The notes: a model not told the origin generated them from the letters alone. A stretch of 26,797 nucleotides of DNA from Pseudomonadota bacterium (GCA_023416335.1 JAEZHY010000052.1:1-26797); one strand, 5' to 3'; counted from the first letter of the stretch, positions 15,818-24,350 are shown. A program made the numbers and translations.

Positions 15818-17068
15818 TCAACTTCTCAGCTGGCCGTTCCCGAATGCGATGAACTTGGTCGTCGTGAGTTCCTCGACACCCATCGGTCCGAAAGCATGCA
15901 ATCTGGATGTGGAAATACCGATTTCAGCCCCAAGGCCAAGCTGAAAACCGTCATTGAAGCGCGTCGAGGCATTCACGAGCACCAGCGACGACTGGACTTC
16001 CTGAATAAACCGGTGCGCTCTTTCGAAATTCTCCGTCACGATGGCTTCCGTGTGCTGCGAGCCGTATTTTGTAATGTGACGGATGGCCTCGTCCATATCC
16101 GGCACCACACGCACAGCCAAGATAAGATCGAGGTATTCCGCGTACCAGTCTTCTTCCGTAGCTGCCGCGCAATCGGGAATGAGCCCCCGGGTCTTTTCAC
16201 ATCCGCGGAGTTTGACTCCCTCAGCCCGAAACGCTTCCGCCACTGCGGGCAGGAACGTGCCGGCTATCTTTTCGTGCACGAGCAGAGTCTCCATAGCGTT
16301 GCAAACACCGGGCCGCTGCACCTTTGCGTTGATACAGATCTTCCGGGCCATATCGATATCGGCGTCCGAATCCACGAAAACGTGGCACACACCCTTGTAA
16401 TGCTTTAAGACGGGCATGCGTGCATTTTTGGTTACAAACCGGATAAGATCTTCTCCGCCTCGCGGAATCATTACATCGACATATTCTTCGAGCCCGAGCA
16501 GGTCGAGTACGGCCTCACGGTCCGTGGTGCCGACCAGTTGGACTGCATCTTCCGGAAGTCCCGCCTCTTTGAGTGCATCTCTCAGGATCTCTGCCAGCCT
16601 TGTATTGGAATGAAAGGCTTCCGATCCGCCCCGCAATATGACGGCATTCCCGGCCTTGATGCAGAGGGCGGCGGCATCCACCGTCACATTGGGTCTGGAC
16701 TCGTATATGATTCCGATAACGCCGAGAGGGATGCGCATCTTTCCGACACGAAGACCGTTCGGCCTGGTCCACATCCCGGTCACTTCCCCGACCGGATCCG
16801 GGAGTGCTACCACTTCCCTGAGTCCGCTCACCATCTCGCTCAACACCTTATCGCTGATGGTAAGACGATCTATCTTGGCATCACCAAGCCCCTTGCGGGC
16901 CGAGTCTTCGACGTCCGTCCGATTGGCGGCCTGAATTGACTCTTTTGCGCGCTCCAGAGCCAAAGCCATTTTTTCAAGGGCTTCCCGCTTTTGCGTGCTG
17001 CCGGCCTTGGCCAGCAGGTGCGCGGCTTCACGAGCCCTGCGGCCCATCTCCAGAATCTCCTCACGCAT
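15818..17068 (-). CDS. proA: Glutamate-5-semialdehyde dehydrogenase (gamma-glutamyl phosphate reductase)
   Basis: The second step of proline synthesis: NADPH-dependent reduction of gamma-glutamyl phosphate to glutamate semialdehyde. At 416 aa it has the normal length. Family blocks include [54 protein letters not shown] and the catalytic Cys in [13 protein letters not shown]; the C-terminus has [33 protein letters not shown] 7 bases before the ATG at 17068 fixes the start; an in-frame ATG at 17110 lacks support. It is downstream of proB in the same direction, although 260 bases of repeat-containing DNA separate the two. Confidence 0.96.
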   Translation of the reverse strand: MREEILEMGRRAREAAHLLAKAGSTQKREALEKMALALERAKESIQAANRTDVEDSARKGLGDAKIDRLTISDKVLSEMVSGLREVVALPDPVGEVTGMWTRPNGLRVGKMRIPLGVIGIIYESRPNVTVDAAALCIKAGNAVILRGGSEAFHSNTRLAEILRDALKEAGLPEDAVQLVGTTDREAVLDLLGLEEYVDVMIPRGGEDLIRFVTKNARMPVLKHYKGVCHVFVDSDADIDMARKICINAKVQRPGVCNAMETLLVHEKIAGTFLPAVAEAFRAEGVKLRGCEKTRGLIPDCAAATEEDWYAEYLDLILAVRVVPDMDEAIRHITKYGSQHTEAIVTENFERAHRFIQEVQSSLVLVNASTRFNDGFQLGLGAEIGISTSRLHAFGPMGVEELTTTKFIAFGNGQLRS

Positions 17069-17211
17069 CGCATTCCTCCATTTCCGGAATCCGGAATATT
17101 GTTGAGCCAACTCTCTCCAGTGGGCGATATATCAAACCTCGTGTGACTTCGTTCCCTACACGGCTGCCGCTATCCTTCATATACAAATATTCAAACCTGC
17201 AAAACTTCGCT

Positions 17212-17238
17212 GGTTCCCAAGCTCCGGCTTGGGAAGCC
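17212..17238. repeat. GGTTCCCAAGC hairpin repeat between proB and proA
   Basis: An inverted repeat TTCCCAAGC / GCTTGGGAA with a TCCG loop, related to the hairpin at 9100-9125. The preceding CCTACACGGCTGCCGC also matches sequence near 9151. It interrupts an otherwise compact proB-proA arrangement. Confidence 0.55.
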
Positions 17239-17328
17239 CAACGCGTTAAGCCTCAGCTTCAACGTCGCTAAGCAGGGAAACGGCGATTTCTGTTCACCGC
17301 TCACCGTTCACTGGTCACTGCTTTATGA

Positions 17329-18513
17329 TCACTGCCCTTCACTCAAGAGGACAAAATTGTCCCTGTGTATCACCTCATCGGAATGTTTATAACCGATGAG
17401 CGTTTCTATTTCCTCACTGTGACGGCCTTTTATATTCTCGATTTCGCTCGATTTATAGTTCGAAAGTCCGATGCCGATCACATTGCCTTCCTTGTCCATG
17501 CATCGAACGGGAGCGCCCACCCCGAAGTTTCCCCGAACCGAGCGAATGCCTATGGGGAGGAGCGACCTGCCGCCTTTTTGCAGCGCATTGACCGCCCCTT
17601 CATCGAGGGTAAGGTCTCCCACGGGCTTCGGCAGGTTCGCAAGCCAGACCTTCTTTCCCTGATAGGCGCGTTCCTTCGGAAGGAAAAGGGTACCGAGAGG
17701 CTCGCCGTCAAAGAGCCGAAGGAGAACGTCGCGCTGCTTCCCGGGAGCAATGATCATCGGGATGCCCGACGCCAGGCACTTCTTTGCTGCGTTCAGCTTA
17801 CTGAGCATTCCGCCCGTTCCGACCGAACCCGGTGCGGGTGTGGCACATGCGAGTATCTTGGAGTCCAGGCGCGTAACCAGGGGGATCAGTTTGGCGGTTT
17901 CATTCAGGCGGGGATCGCAGTCATAGAGTCCGTTCGTATCGGTTAGATTCACGACCAGATCGGCACCGACGAGTCCCGCTATGAGCGCGGACAACTGATC
18001 GTTGTCGCCGAACTTGATTTCTTCGACGACCACGGTGTCATTTTCATTGATGATCGGCAGAATTCCCCACGAAAGGAGCGTTTCCAGCGTATTGCGGGCG
18101 TTCAGGTAGCGATGGCGGTGTGCAAGGTCCTCGCTCGTCAGAAGCACCTGGGCTACGAGCAGATCATACTTGCCGAAAGCAGCCTCCCATGCTTCCATCA
18201 AAACACCCTGCCCCACTGCGGCGGCAGCCTGTTTTTGCGGTATGGTGCGCGGGCGTTCTGTGAGCCCCATCCGGCGCATGCCGGATGCTACCGCTCCGGA
18301 AGAAACGACGAGAACTTCAAGTCTGCGAGCACACCTGTCCCGAAGTTCGGCGATCTGATCGCTAAGGCGATGAACCATGACAGGGTTCAGGCCCTTCGGA
18401 CCGGTCAGCACCGCACTGCCGACCTTGATGAGAAGACGCCGACACCGACCCAAAACTTCTGCTCGCTCCTGCAGCTCTTGCATTGGTAAAAGGGGCTCCT
18501 TATAGGATGTCAT
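17329..18513 (-). CDS. proB: Glutamate 5-kinase with PUA domain
   Basis: The first step of proline synthesis: ATP-dependent phosphorylation of glutamate, the step normally inhibited by proline. The amino-acid kinase domain has LLIKVGSAVLTG, VLVVSSGAVASGM, NENDTVVVEEIKFGDNDQLSALIA and GTGGMLSKLNAAK. A C-terminal PUA domain follows (about 110 residues, FGVGAPVRCMDKEGNVIGIGLSNYKS). The start is uncertain. The ATG at 18513 has GGAAG 6 bases upstream; the ATG at 18483 matches the family's usual N-terminus better but its AAGGAG is 12 bases away; an ATG at 18558 also exists. Order proB, proA, nadD, rsfS on one strand suggests one functional block. Confidence 0.93.
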   Translation of the reverse strand: MTSYKEPLLPMQELQERAEVLGRCRRLLIKVGSAVLTGPKGLNPVMVHRLSDQIAELRDRCARRLEVLVVSSGAVASGMRRMGLTERPRTIPQKQAAAAVGQGVLMEAWEAAFGKYDLLVAQVLLTSEDLAHRHRYLNARNTLETLLSWGILPIINENDTVVVEEIKFGDNDQLSALIAGLVGADLVVNLTDTNGLYDCDPRLNETAKLIPLVTRLDSKILACATPAPGSVGTGGMLSKLNAAKKCLASGIPMIIAPGKQRDVLLRLFDGEPLGTLFLPKERAYQGKKVWLANLPKPVGDLTLDEGAVNALQKGGRSLLPIGIRSVRGNFGVGAPVRCMDKEGNVIGIGLSNYKSSEIENIKGRHSEEIETLIGYKHSDEVIHRDNFVLLSEGQ

Positions 18514-18831
18514 ATAAAGCTTCCAACCGGCACGGTTTCTTTCACGGAACCGATGCATTGCATCAAACGGCTTATCTGACCAAAGTCTGAGTCCACCTGT
18601 TTCGTACGAACTCGCCTGAATTCAAAGAATTAGTCCTGTGATGCCGAACCTGAAAACCGAATTTTTTATCATATTCTCAAAACACGCTTTTTACAATGAG
18701 GTCAAGGAAATTGCATGTTCCTGGGGGAGATTCCCACGTCTTTCGGACATAGAGGCTCGCCGGGCGATCCGGATTGCGACTGAAAGAGCAACCGCAAGCT
18801 CTGCCGACAAATAAAATCATTGGAGGAAAAG
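18514..18831. other. Intergenic leader between proB and the cytochrome gene
   Basis: Divergent promoters should lie here, but I see no convincing -35/-10 pair. The part nearest the cytochrome (about 18725-18810) has several short potential hairpins: GGGA/TCCC, GTC-TTTCG-GAC, CCGG/CCGG and AGAGC/GCTCT. A 22-codon frame (18715-18783) beginning MFLGEIPTSF also spans it, without a clear ribosome binding site. Confidence 0.3.
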
Positions 18832-20532
18832 ATGCGAATCCGACGGCAATTTTTATTAGTTCCGGCTCTACTGGCTTGCCTCTGCTTCTGCGTAAATGCA
18901 TACGCCCAGTCGCAGAAATTCGTGGTCCTCCCGTTTAACAACCTGGGAATGCACTGCATAGATAACGGTTATTCCCTGTTCTCTCTTCTGCCGCCTTTCA
19001 ATGTCCTGCATGCCCAGACAATCCAGGTAGGGCCCGTACCGATCGTGCTCTCTCAGGGCAGAATCAGTATGAGCCTCAGGGCAACGGCAGACCCGACCGG
19101 TTCCATCAATTCCTACAGCAATGGCAAATCGGATTTCTGGCAGAACGTGCTCTCCCTCTTTGGGGTCACTCTTCCCGGAGAAGACGGAATAACCGGGTGC
19201 AAGATGCCCGGCCTTCAGAATGCATGGGTGCCGCTGACCTATGAGGTCAAAAAGAACTGGTTTGCCGCAAACGGCATCCCGATAACCCCGGTTGACGATG
19301 CAGGGAACTTCAACCCTTTTCCTTTGATGACGGTAGCCGCATTCGATGTCACCAACGGCGCTCAGCTCGCATCCACCCCGGTGGTTTTGCCGGTTTCGTC
19401 GGAGGCCCATTGCGATGTGTGCCATGAGACCGGGAGCGACGGAGCGTCACCTGGATTTCACGGGGTGGAAAAGTGGAGCACCGCATCAGATGTCAATCTG
19501 CGCACCCGCGAGAATATACTCACCCTGCATGACGCACTCAACGGTACCAGGCTGGTCAAGCAGGAACCGGTGCTTTGCGACGACTGTCATTACTCTCCGG
19601 CCCTGGACCTCAAAGGAACCGGCCCGACCGGGTCGCAGATCAATCCGGCAACCGGTCAGTCCTATTCCTGGACTTCCCGCGCGATCCACCGTCACCACGG
19701 GTCACCCCAACTCAACGGAGTTCCCATTCCGGATGAGGGCGTGAATACGTGCTACTATTGCCATCCAGGCCCAGTTACACAATGCCTGCGCGGTGCGATG
19801 GCAAACGCCGGGATTATATGCCAGAACTGCCATGGCGGTCTCCTTGGAGTGGCAAATCCGGCCAGGCAGCCCTGGATCGACACGCCCAAGTGCCAGTCCT
19901 GCCATACCGGTAATGCATTCGACCACATAGGGGGCGAGTTAATCGGGAGAATAGCGCACTCCGGAGGGGTAAATCTGGCCGTTCCGATCATTGCGCCAAG
20001 CGGACAGTTCTCGGAAAGCCCGGACTGCGCCAATCTCGGCAAATTCCTGCTCTTCAGGGACAGCATGGGGCATGCAGGTTCGAGTGTGGTCCCCATGGTG
20101 GCATGTTCAGCCTGCCACGGAAGTCCGCATGCGGAATGGCCGACGACCAATCCGCAGGCCAACGACAATCTGACTCCGGCCTTCATTCAGGGGTATTCCG
20201 CAACCATAACGGAGTGCTCGGTCTGTCATGGAGAAGGCTACATTGCACCGCCCGGGAAGGAACTCGGCGGCCCGCACGGCATACACACCGTCAACAGCCC
20301 GGACTGGTGCGGCGTCGGCCCGGTAGACCATAAGGTATATCTTGCAAAGAACCCCTATTCCCTCTACCAATGCCAGGGGTGCCACGGATTGTCGCTCGAA
20401 GGCACTCCGCTTTCCCGCGTAAGGACGGATCGCATGTTCATGACCGGCCCCATGATGAACAACATGCTCACGATCCGCAAGGGTACGATGATCAGCTGTA
20501 ACCAATGCCACGTGTCGCCGATCCAGAATTGA
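18832..20532 (+). CDS. Secreted nine-haem cytochrome c
   Basis: A 566-aa exported protein with nine CxxCH haem-binding motifs from residue 194 to residue 556: CDVCH, CDDCH, CYYCH, CQNCH, CQSCH, CSACH, CSVCH, CQGCH and CNQCH. A signal peptide covers roughly residues 1-26 (FLLVPALLACLCFCVNAYA). The first ~190 residues lack haem motifs and contain NNLGMHCIDNGYSLFSLLPPFNVLHAQ, a block I associate with a family of deltaproteobacterial cytochromes of unknown role. Haems should be attached in the periplasm. An electron-transfer role is inferred; no partner enzyme is encoded nearby. GGAGG 5 bases before the ATG at 18832 sets the start; an in-frame TTG at 18820 overlaps that site and is unlikely. Confidence 0.92.
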   Translation: MRIRRQFLLVPALLACLCFCVNAYAQSQKFVVLPFNNLGMHCIDNGYSLFSLLPPFNVLHAQTIQVGPVPIVLSQGRISMSLRATADPTGSINSYSNGKSDFWQNVLSLFGVTLPGEDGITGCKMPGLQNAWVPLTYEVKKNWFAANGIPITPVDDAGNFNPFPLMTVAAFDVTNGAQLASTPVVLPVSSEAHCDVCHETGSDGASPGFHGVEKWSTASDVNLRTRENILTLHDALNGTRLVKQEPVLCDDCHYSPALDLKGTGPTGSQINPATGQSYSWTSRAIHRHHGSPQLNGVPIPDEGVNTCYYCHPGPVTQCLRGAMANAGIICQNCHGGLLGVANPARQPWIDTPKCQSCHTGNAFDHIGGELIGRIAHSGGVNLAVPIIAPSGQFSESPDCANLGKFLLFRDSMGHAGSSVVPMVACSACHGSPHAEWPTTNPQANDNLTPAFIQGYSATITECSVCHGEGYIAPPGKELGGPHGIHTVNSPDWCGVGPVDHKVYLAKNPYSLYQCQGCHGLSLEGTPLSRVRTDRMFMTGPMMNNMLTIRKGTMISCNQCHVSPIQN

Positions 20533-20612
20533 TCTGCGAGAGCGCTGTAAATTGTCGGAAAGCTCGGCTTCGCAGTCCCATTGACAATCCGGAAGCGTTA
20601 AACTTCTTCGTT

Positions 20613-20638
20613 GCGGCACGGTTTCCTGACCGTGCCGC
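20613..20638 (+). terminator. Hairpin downstream of the cytochrome gene
   Basis: A perfect 9-bp stem GCGGCACGG / CCGTGCCGC with an 8-base loop, 80 bases after the cytochrome stop. The following bases are C-rich (CTCCCC) rather than T-rich, so termination would not be of the classic Rho-independent type. Confidence 0.45.
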
Positions 20639-20785
20639 CTCCCCGGGCACCATTCTCCCTTACTCGAAAACTGTTCCCTAAATCCTCTATTTCCAGTAAA
20701 GAAAACTCAGCTGTGAGAAGCCGGCCCGGATGAGTATATGCATCCGCTCGGCAGCGCACCATTGAAGAAACTCAAAGGAGCACCC

Positions 20786-21175
20786 ATGGAAAAGACAAGG
20801 TTCGAGCGTGGACTGGAGAAATTGAAAGAGGTCGACGGTGAGGCGGGCGAGCGCGTGATGGAGAGCCTCAAAGACATTGCTCCCGATCTGGCCCGCTATG
20901 TTATCGAATTCCCGTTCGGCGATGTATACAGCAGGCCGGGCCTGGACCTGAAGTCCCGCGAGATAGCCACGGTTGCCGCTCTTACTGCCCTGGGAAATGC
21001 GCAGCCTCAACTCAAGGTCCATATTCAAGGAGCGCTCAACGTTGGATGCACTCGGCAGGAAATTGTGGAAGTTATCATCCAGATGGCCGTCTACGCCGGC
21101 TTTCCGGCGGCACTCAATGGAATCTTTGCCGCGAAGGAGGTCTTTAAAGAACGGGACGAAAAAGGCCTGAGCTGA
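20786..21175 (+). CDS. Carboxymuconolactone decarboxylase family protein
   Basis: A 129-aa, all-helical CMD/AhpD-fold protein. Family features are [59 protein letters not shown], including the conserved Glu-His pair (E59, H79) and the GxxxxEIxE helix. The AhpD CxxC motif is absent: a single Cys (C88) is present, so thiol-peroxidase-partner activity is unlikely. It resembles PcaC-type and uncharacterised members more closely. No aromatic-degradation genes are near, and the substrate cannot be named. AAAGGAG 5 bases before the ATG at 20786 sets the start. Confidence 0.85.
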   Translation: MEKTRFERGLEKLKEVDGEAGERVMESLKDIAPDLARYVIEFPFGDVYSRPGLDLKSREIATVAALTALGNAQPQLKVHIQGALNVGCTRQEIVEVIIQMAVYAGFPAALNGIFAAKEVFKERDEKGLS

Positions 21176-21266
21176 TCGCAATCAGCTAAAATTGGAGAAA
21201 GTGGTTCGGAATAGAGATATACTGTCGAGGTCTATAGCCCTCAAATCCCTTACGGCAACGTGAAAA

Positions 21267-22109
21267 ATGATCCGAATCGAAAATCTCACAAAACGCTATA
21301 AAAGCCTGGAAGCCCTCAAGGGGGTCAGCCTGCAGGTCAATGAGGGCGAACTCTTTGCTTACCTGGGGCCGAACGGATCTGGTAAAACCACGACAATTAA
21401 AATCCTGACAGGGCTCGCTGCAGCATCTTCCGGGCGTGCATGGCTCCACGGTTTCGAAGTCGAAAAGGAAAGCCTGCAGGCAAAGAGGCAATGCGGGGTT
21501 GTTCCTCAAAACATCAACCTCGATCACGAACTCACTGTGGTCGAAAATCTGCATTTGCACGGCAAGCTCTTTCAGATGCCCAGGAAGGAGCGTGAGGAAC
21601 GCATTTCGGAGTTGCTCGGGTACGTGGAAGTGGCCGACAGGCAGGATAGCCCCGTTAAATCTCTGTCGGGCGGAATGAGAAGGCGGGTGATGATCGCCCG
21701 CGCGCTCATGCATTCCCCCAGGATCCTTTTCCTTGACGAACCCACAGCGGGGCTCGATCCGGCCATTCGGCGCCGGATCTGGTCGCTCGTCAAGAAGATC
21801 CAGCAAAACGGAACGACAATTTTTCTCACAACTCACTATATAGAAGAAGCGGAATTTCTGGCCGACCGTGTGGCGTTCCTGGATGAAGGAACCATAGTGG
21901 CGGCGGTCGATACGCCGCAGAACCTCATGGCCGGTTTGGGGGCCTGGGCACTGGACAGCATGGTGAACGGCGGAATGCAGACCCTCTATTTCAAGGACCG
22001 TGAGCAGGCAAACAGGCATATTGCCGGGCACGAGGGAGGATTCTCCCTGAGGAGGGTCAATCTGGAAGACGTATTCATCTCGGTGACGGGAAAGAGGGTC
22101 TCAGCATGA
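21267..22109 (+). CDS. ABC transporter ATP-binding protein (DrrA/NatA type)
   Basis: A 280-aa ABC ATPase of an ABC-2 type exporter. Walker A is GPNGSGKTT (residues 34-42), the signature LSGGM is at 132-136, Walker B ILFLDEP starts at 152, and the H-loop is TTHYIEEAE. The C-terminal NLEDVFISVTG is typical of the DrrA/drug-exporter subfamily. Its stop overlaps the permease start (ATGA), so translation is probably coupled. The start has no strong ribosome binding site. The transported substrate is unknown; drug, polyketide, lipid and polysaccharide exporters share this layout. Confidence 0.93.
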   Translation: MIRIENLTKRYKSLEALKGVSLQVNEGELFAYLGPNGSGKTTTIKILTGLAAASSGRAWLHGFEVEKESLQAKRQCGVVPQNINLDHELTVVENLHLHGKLFQMPRKEREERISELLGYVEVADRQDSPVKSLSGGMRRRVMIARALMHSPRILFLDEPTAGLDPAIRRRIWSLVKKIQQNGTTIFLTTHYIEEAEFLADRVAFLDEGTIVAAVDTPQNLMAGLGAWALDSMVNGGMQTLYFKDREQANRHIAGHEGGFSLRRVNLEDVFISVTGKRVSA

Positions 22110-22840
22110 GGGGCATGCTGGCGATATACCAACGGGAGATCCTGATTCTTAAGAAAAGGTTCTTCCGACAGCTGGCTTCCATGTCGGTCAGCCCCATTCT
22201 TTACCTCACGGCTTTCGGGCTCGGTATGGGAAAAGGCGTCCAGGTAAACGGGCATTCGTACCTGGAGTTCCTGATACCCGGCCTCGTAGCAATGAACAGC
22301 ATGATCCAGGCTTTTGCGATAGCAAGCGAAATCAATATCGCCCGCTTTTACTGGCATGTATTCGAGGAATTTCAGGCGGCGCCGATCCGCAACATCGCAT
22401 ACGTGACGGGCGAAGTGCTGGCGGGAATTACCCGGGCGATCTTTTCCGTTGTCATAATCCTCGTTATTGCACTTCTGTCCGGGATCAGCCTTTCATACAA
22501 CCTTTATTTCTGGCTTGCAGTGGTGCTCAACAGTTTCGTTTTCGCATCGCTGGCAGTCGGACTGGCCATGCTCGTCAAATCTCATTCCGATCAGGCCCTG
22601 CTCACGAATTTCTTTATCACCCCCATGGCCTTTCTCGGCGGAACGTTTTTTCCGGTAGACCGAATGCCCGAATGGGTGCAGCAGATTTTGCACTTCCTGC
22701 CGCTCACGCATGCATCCAGGGCAATCCGGGCAGCTGCTTTCAATGAGCCCGCAGACCCCTTCTCCTATGCAATTCTCGCTGTATTGGGGGCGATTCTTTT
22801 CGTCCTTGCCTTCCACTGGGTAAACCGCGCCCGGGAGTAA
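22106..22840 (+). CDS. ABC-2 type transporter permease
   Basis: A 244-aa membrane protein with six predicted helices, belonging to the ABC2_membrane (NodJ/DrrB) group. Characteristic stretches are the N-terminal YQREILILKKRFFRQ amphipathic segment, SYLEFLIPGLVAMNSM and TPMAFLGGTFFPVDRMPEWVQQILHFLPLTH. It overlaps the ATPase gene by 4 bases and should pair with it as a homodimeric permease. No periplasmic or outer-membrane partner is encoded beside it. Confidence 0.92.
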   Translation: MRGMLAIYQREILILKKRFFRQLASMSVSPILYLTAFGLGMGKGVQVNGHSYLEFLIPGLVAMNSMIQAFAIASEINIARFYWHVFEEFQAAPIRNIAYVTGEVLAGITRAIFSVVIILVIALLSGISLSYNLYFWLAVVLNSFVFASLAVGLAMLVKSHSDQALLTNFFITPMAFLGGTFFPVDRMPEWVQQILHFLPLTHASRAIRAAAFNEPADPFSYAILAVLGAILFVLAFHWVNRARE

Positions 22841-22932
22841 CACCTTTTCAAACGGGACAAAATAAAAAATCCGGAATCGACGATTATCAACCGTGAAAGC
22901 CGGATCGTAGCGCCTTGTTCGGTTTTTCGAAA

Positions 22933-23166
22933 TCAGCCGGCCTTTATTTCCCTTTTCCAGAAGACGAGTACACCGTCTTTGCCAAAAGACGCCTGGACGA
23001 GTTCCCACCCCTGCCTGCCGCCTTCGTTGAGCAGTCCTTCCATTCTCTTCAGCTGCTCGGAAGGTATCAACTCGAGGTTACAGCTTCCCTCCCGGGAGCA
23101 GAAATAAACCATCTCACGGAATGCCTCGGCCGGATGCAAAGTCACTTTATACTCGAAAAGAACCAT
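22933..23166 (-). CDS. Small DUF4177-like protein
   Basis: A 77-aa protein, MVLFEYKVTLHPAEAF at the start and GGRQGWELVQASFGKDGVLVFWKRE at the end. The pattern of an opening 'EYKV' strand, then 'LN(E)...GWELV', then a closing strand with 'FWKR' resembles DUF4177 proteins, which are small and uncharacterised. AGGAG 7 bases before the ATG at 23166 supports this start over an ATG at 23187, whose reading frame runs through that ribosome binding site. It lies between the ABC pair (opposite strand) and the selenoprotein candidate (same strand). A separate promoter is not evident. Confidence 0.7.
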   Translation of the reverse strand: MVLFEYKVTLHPAEAFREMVYFCSREGSCNLELIPSEQLKRMEGLLNEGGRQGWELVQASFGKDGVLVFWKREIKAG

Positions 23167-23440
23167 TTTTGCGCTCCTGACACTCATTCAAGTTCAAAGC
23201 AGGGTCCCCGAAGGTTACATCTTTCGCATTCTTATTCAGATCAGGCATTGAGGATGCGATACGAAACAGCGAAAAGGTTCAAGGGGCAAGGCAACCTTGT
23301 TTCGAACAAATGCCGCCTCGATCCCCTTCACCAGAAATTATAACAGCTCCGCGCAGTTTTTCTCGGTAAAGTTGAATAATTTTGGAGGTCGCAGGACGGC
23401 GCATCATCCCCGCGGTGCGAGAGTCCGACGGAAGCGATCC
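23167..23440. other. Gene-free gap
   Basis: I see no gene, clear promoter or repeat in this stretch between the small DUF4177-like gene and the terminator of the selenoprotein candidate. Confidence 0.5.
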
Positions 23441-23480
23441 GAAAATATAATTCCGCCTGCCGCCGTCATTGCGGCAGGCG
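23441..23480 (-). terminator. Rho-independent terminator of the selenoprotein candidate
   Basis: On the minus strand a perfect 10-bp stem CGCCTGCCGC / GCGGCAGGCG with a 7-base loop starts 14 bases after the stop codon region and is followed by GAATTATATTTTC, a moderately T-rich tail. Confidence 0.7.
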
Positions 23481-23493
23481 AAACGGGATACTA

Positions 23494-24066
23494 TCAGGGC
23501 AGGTTCCAGTATGGATACGCCCTTTTTGCCCATTCACTTCCGGGGTAATCTTCCTGCAGCTTTTGGTAGGCCTTTTTGAGGTGGTCCGGCTGATGCGTAT
23601 TCTTATACTGTGCAACCCCGCGGAAGAACATCGCTTCAGGCGCTGAACCCGTATAGGAATATTCCGAAACAACCTGTTCGAAGCACTCGATCGCTTCTTT
23701 CAGCTGGTCCCTGCAGAAATAAGCTTTGCCCATACCCAGGAGCAGTGTGGAAATGAGTTCAACCGGTCCGAGAAATCCTGTTATCCTGTGATGTTCGATC
23801 CCTTTAGCATCGACCACCAGCAAACTTGGGGTCCATTTGACGCGATAATCGGTTGCATAAGGTTCGGCATTGGAACGCAACTGAAGAGGAATAAACTTAC
23901 TCTGAACAAATTCTATGACTTTTTTATTAGGATACGTAACTGCATCCATAGTCTGACAGCCAATTCACTGGGGATTGTAAAAATCCAGAAAAACGAACTT
24001 CCCCTCCGATTCCGCCTGGGACAGCGCCTCCTTGTAATCAAGCACCCACTCGATCTTATCCGCCAT
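23494..24066 (-). CDS. Selenocysteine-containing thioredoxin-fold protein with TPR tail (in-frame UGA)
   Basis: A 190-residue thioredoxin-like protein if the TGA at 23965-23967 is read as selenocysteine. From the ATG at 24066 (AAGGAG about 7 bases upstream) the frame reads MADKIEWVLDYKEALSQAES, continues EGKFVFLDFYNPQ, then TGA, then IGCQTMDAVTYP and on to the stop. The TGA is residue 34 and C37 follows, giving U-I-G-C exactly where thioredoxins have CxxC, after the FLDFY strand. The cis-Pro loop is WTPSLLVVDAKG. Residues ~120-185 look like one to two TPR units (MGKAYFCRDQLKEAIECFEQ, FFRGVAQYKNT). A redox role in the cytosol is inferred, since no signal peptide is present. If the TGA were a true stop, the only remaining start (ATG 23949) would lack the first strand and the redox motif. 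Automatic annotation would likely give only 23494-23949. Confidence 0.78.
23937..23961 (-). promoter_or_regulatory. Possible bacterial SECIS stem-loop after the UGA
   Basis: Directly after the UGA on the minus strand, GGCUGU can pair with GCAGUU (with G-U pairs) around a loop containing GACUAUGGA. An alternative 4-bp stem GACU/AGUU encloses AUGGAUGC, 15 bases past the UGA. Both are weak by eye; position is right for a bacterial SECIS but the fold needs computation. Confidence 0.3.
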
Positions 24067-24350
24067 AATTATCTCCTTTTGATAGTCATCTCTGAAATGG
24101 AAAAGGTGTCGGTAGCTTACACAATGCAAATAATAAGGCGGACGTAAGGAGATTCAAGAATGCGGGCCAAAACTGATGATACTATTTGGGAATAATACTC
24201 ATTAACCAAGACCTAAAAGCCGGCCGCGGTGAGCTGACAAAAAACCGGGATTCACTGCTACTTGAATCCATTTTGAGTCGGGTGGGCCCGGAACTGTTTC
24301 CGGGTGCGGAGCACAAGAGGTTTCCGATGGAGGTGCCGAGAAAGTGACAG

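Noticed and set aside
18695..18720. Sigma54 -24/-12 promoter (GG...GC) before the cytochrome gene
   Set aside because: The spacing between GG and GC is 11 rather than 10 bases, and the flanking consensus bases do not match.
18725..18810. GEMM (cyclic di-GMP) riboswitch before the cytochrome gene
   Set aside because: The conserved ACGCAAAGCC core and GGGTTACC-type elements are not present on either strand.
18832..18900. In-frame TTG at 18820 as start of the cytochrome
   Set aside because: The TTG lies in the GGAGG that serves the ATG at 18832, and the ATG gives a standard signal peptide.
21186..22031. Long minus-strand open frame opposite the ABC ATPase gene
   Set aside because: The plus strand encodes complete Walker A, signature and Walker B motifs; the antisense translation has none.
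23494..23949. Reading this as a complete 151-aa protein starting at the ATG at 23949
   Set aside because: It would start after the redox motif, lack the first thioredoxin strand, and have no ribosome binding site. The frame upstream of the TGA continues the fold to a well-supported ATG at 24066.
23965..23967. TGA as an ordinary nonsense mutation or sequencing error in a decaying gene
   Set aside because: It falls exactly on the first Cys position of CxxC, and the rest of the frame, the ribosome binding site and the terminator are intact. It remains possible and is listed as a refuting test.
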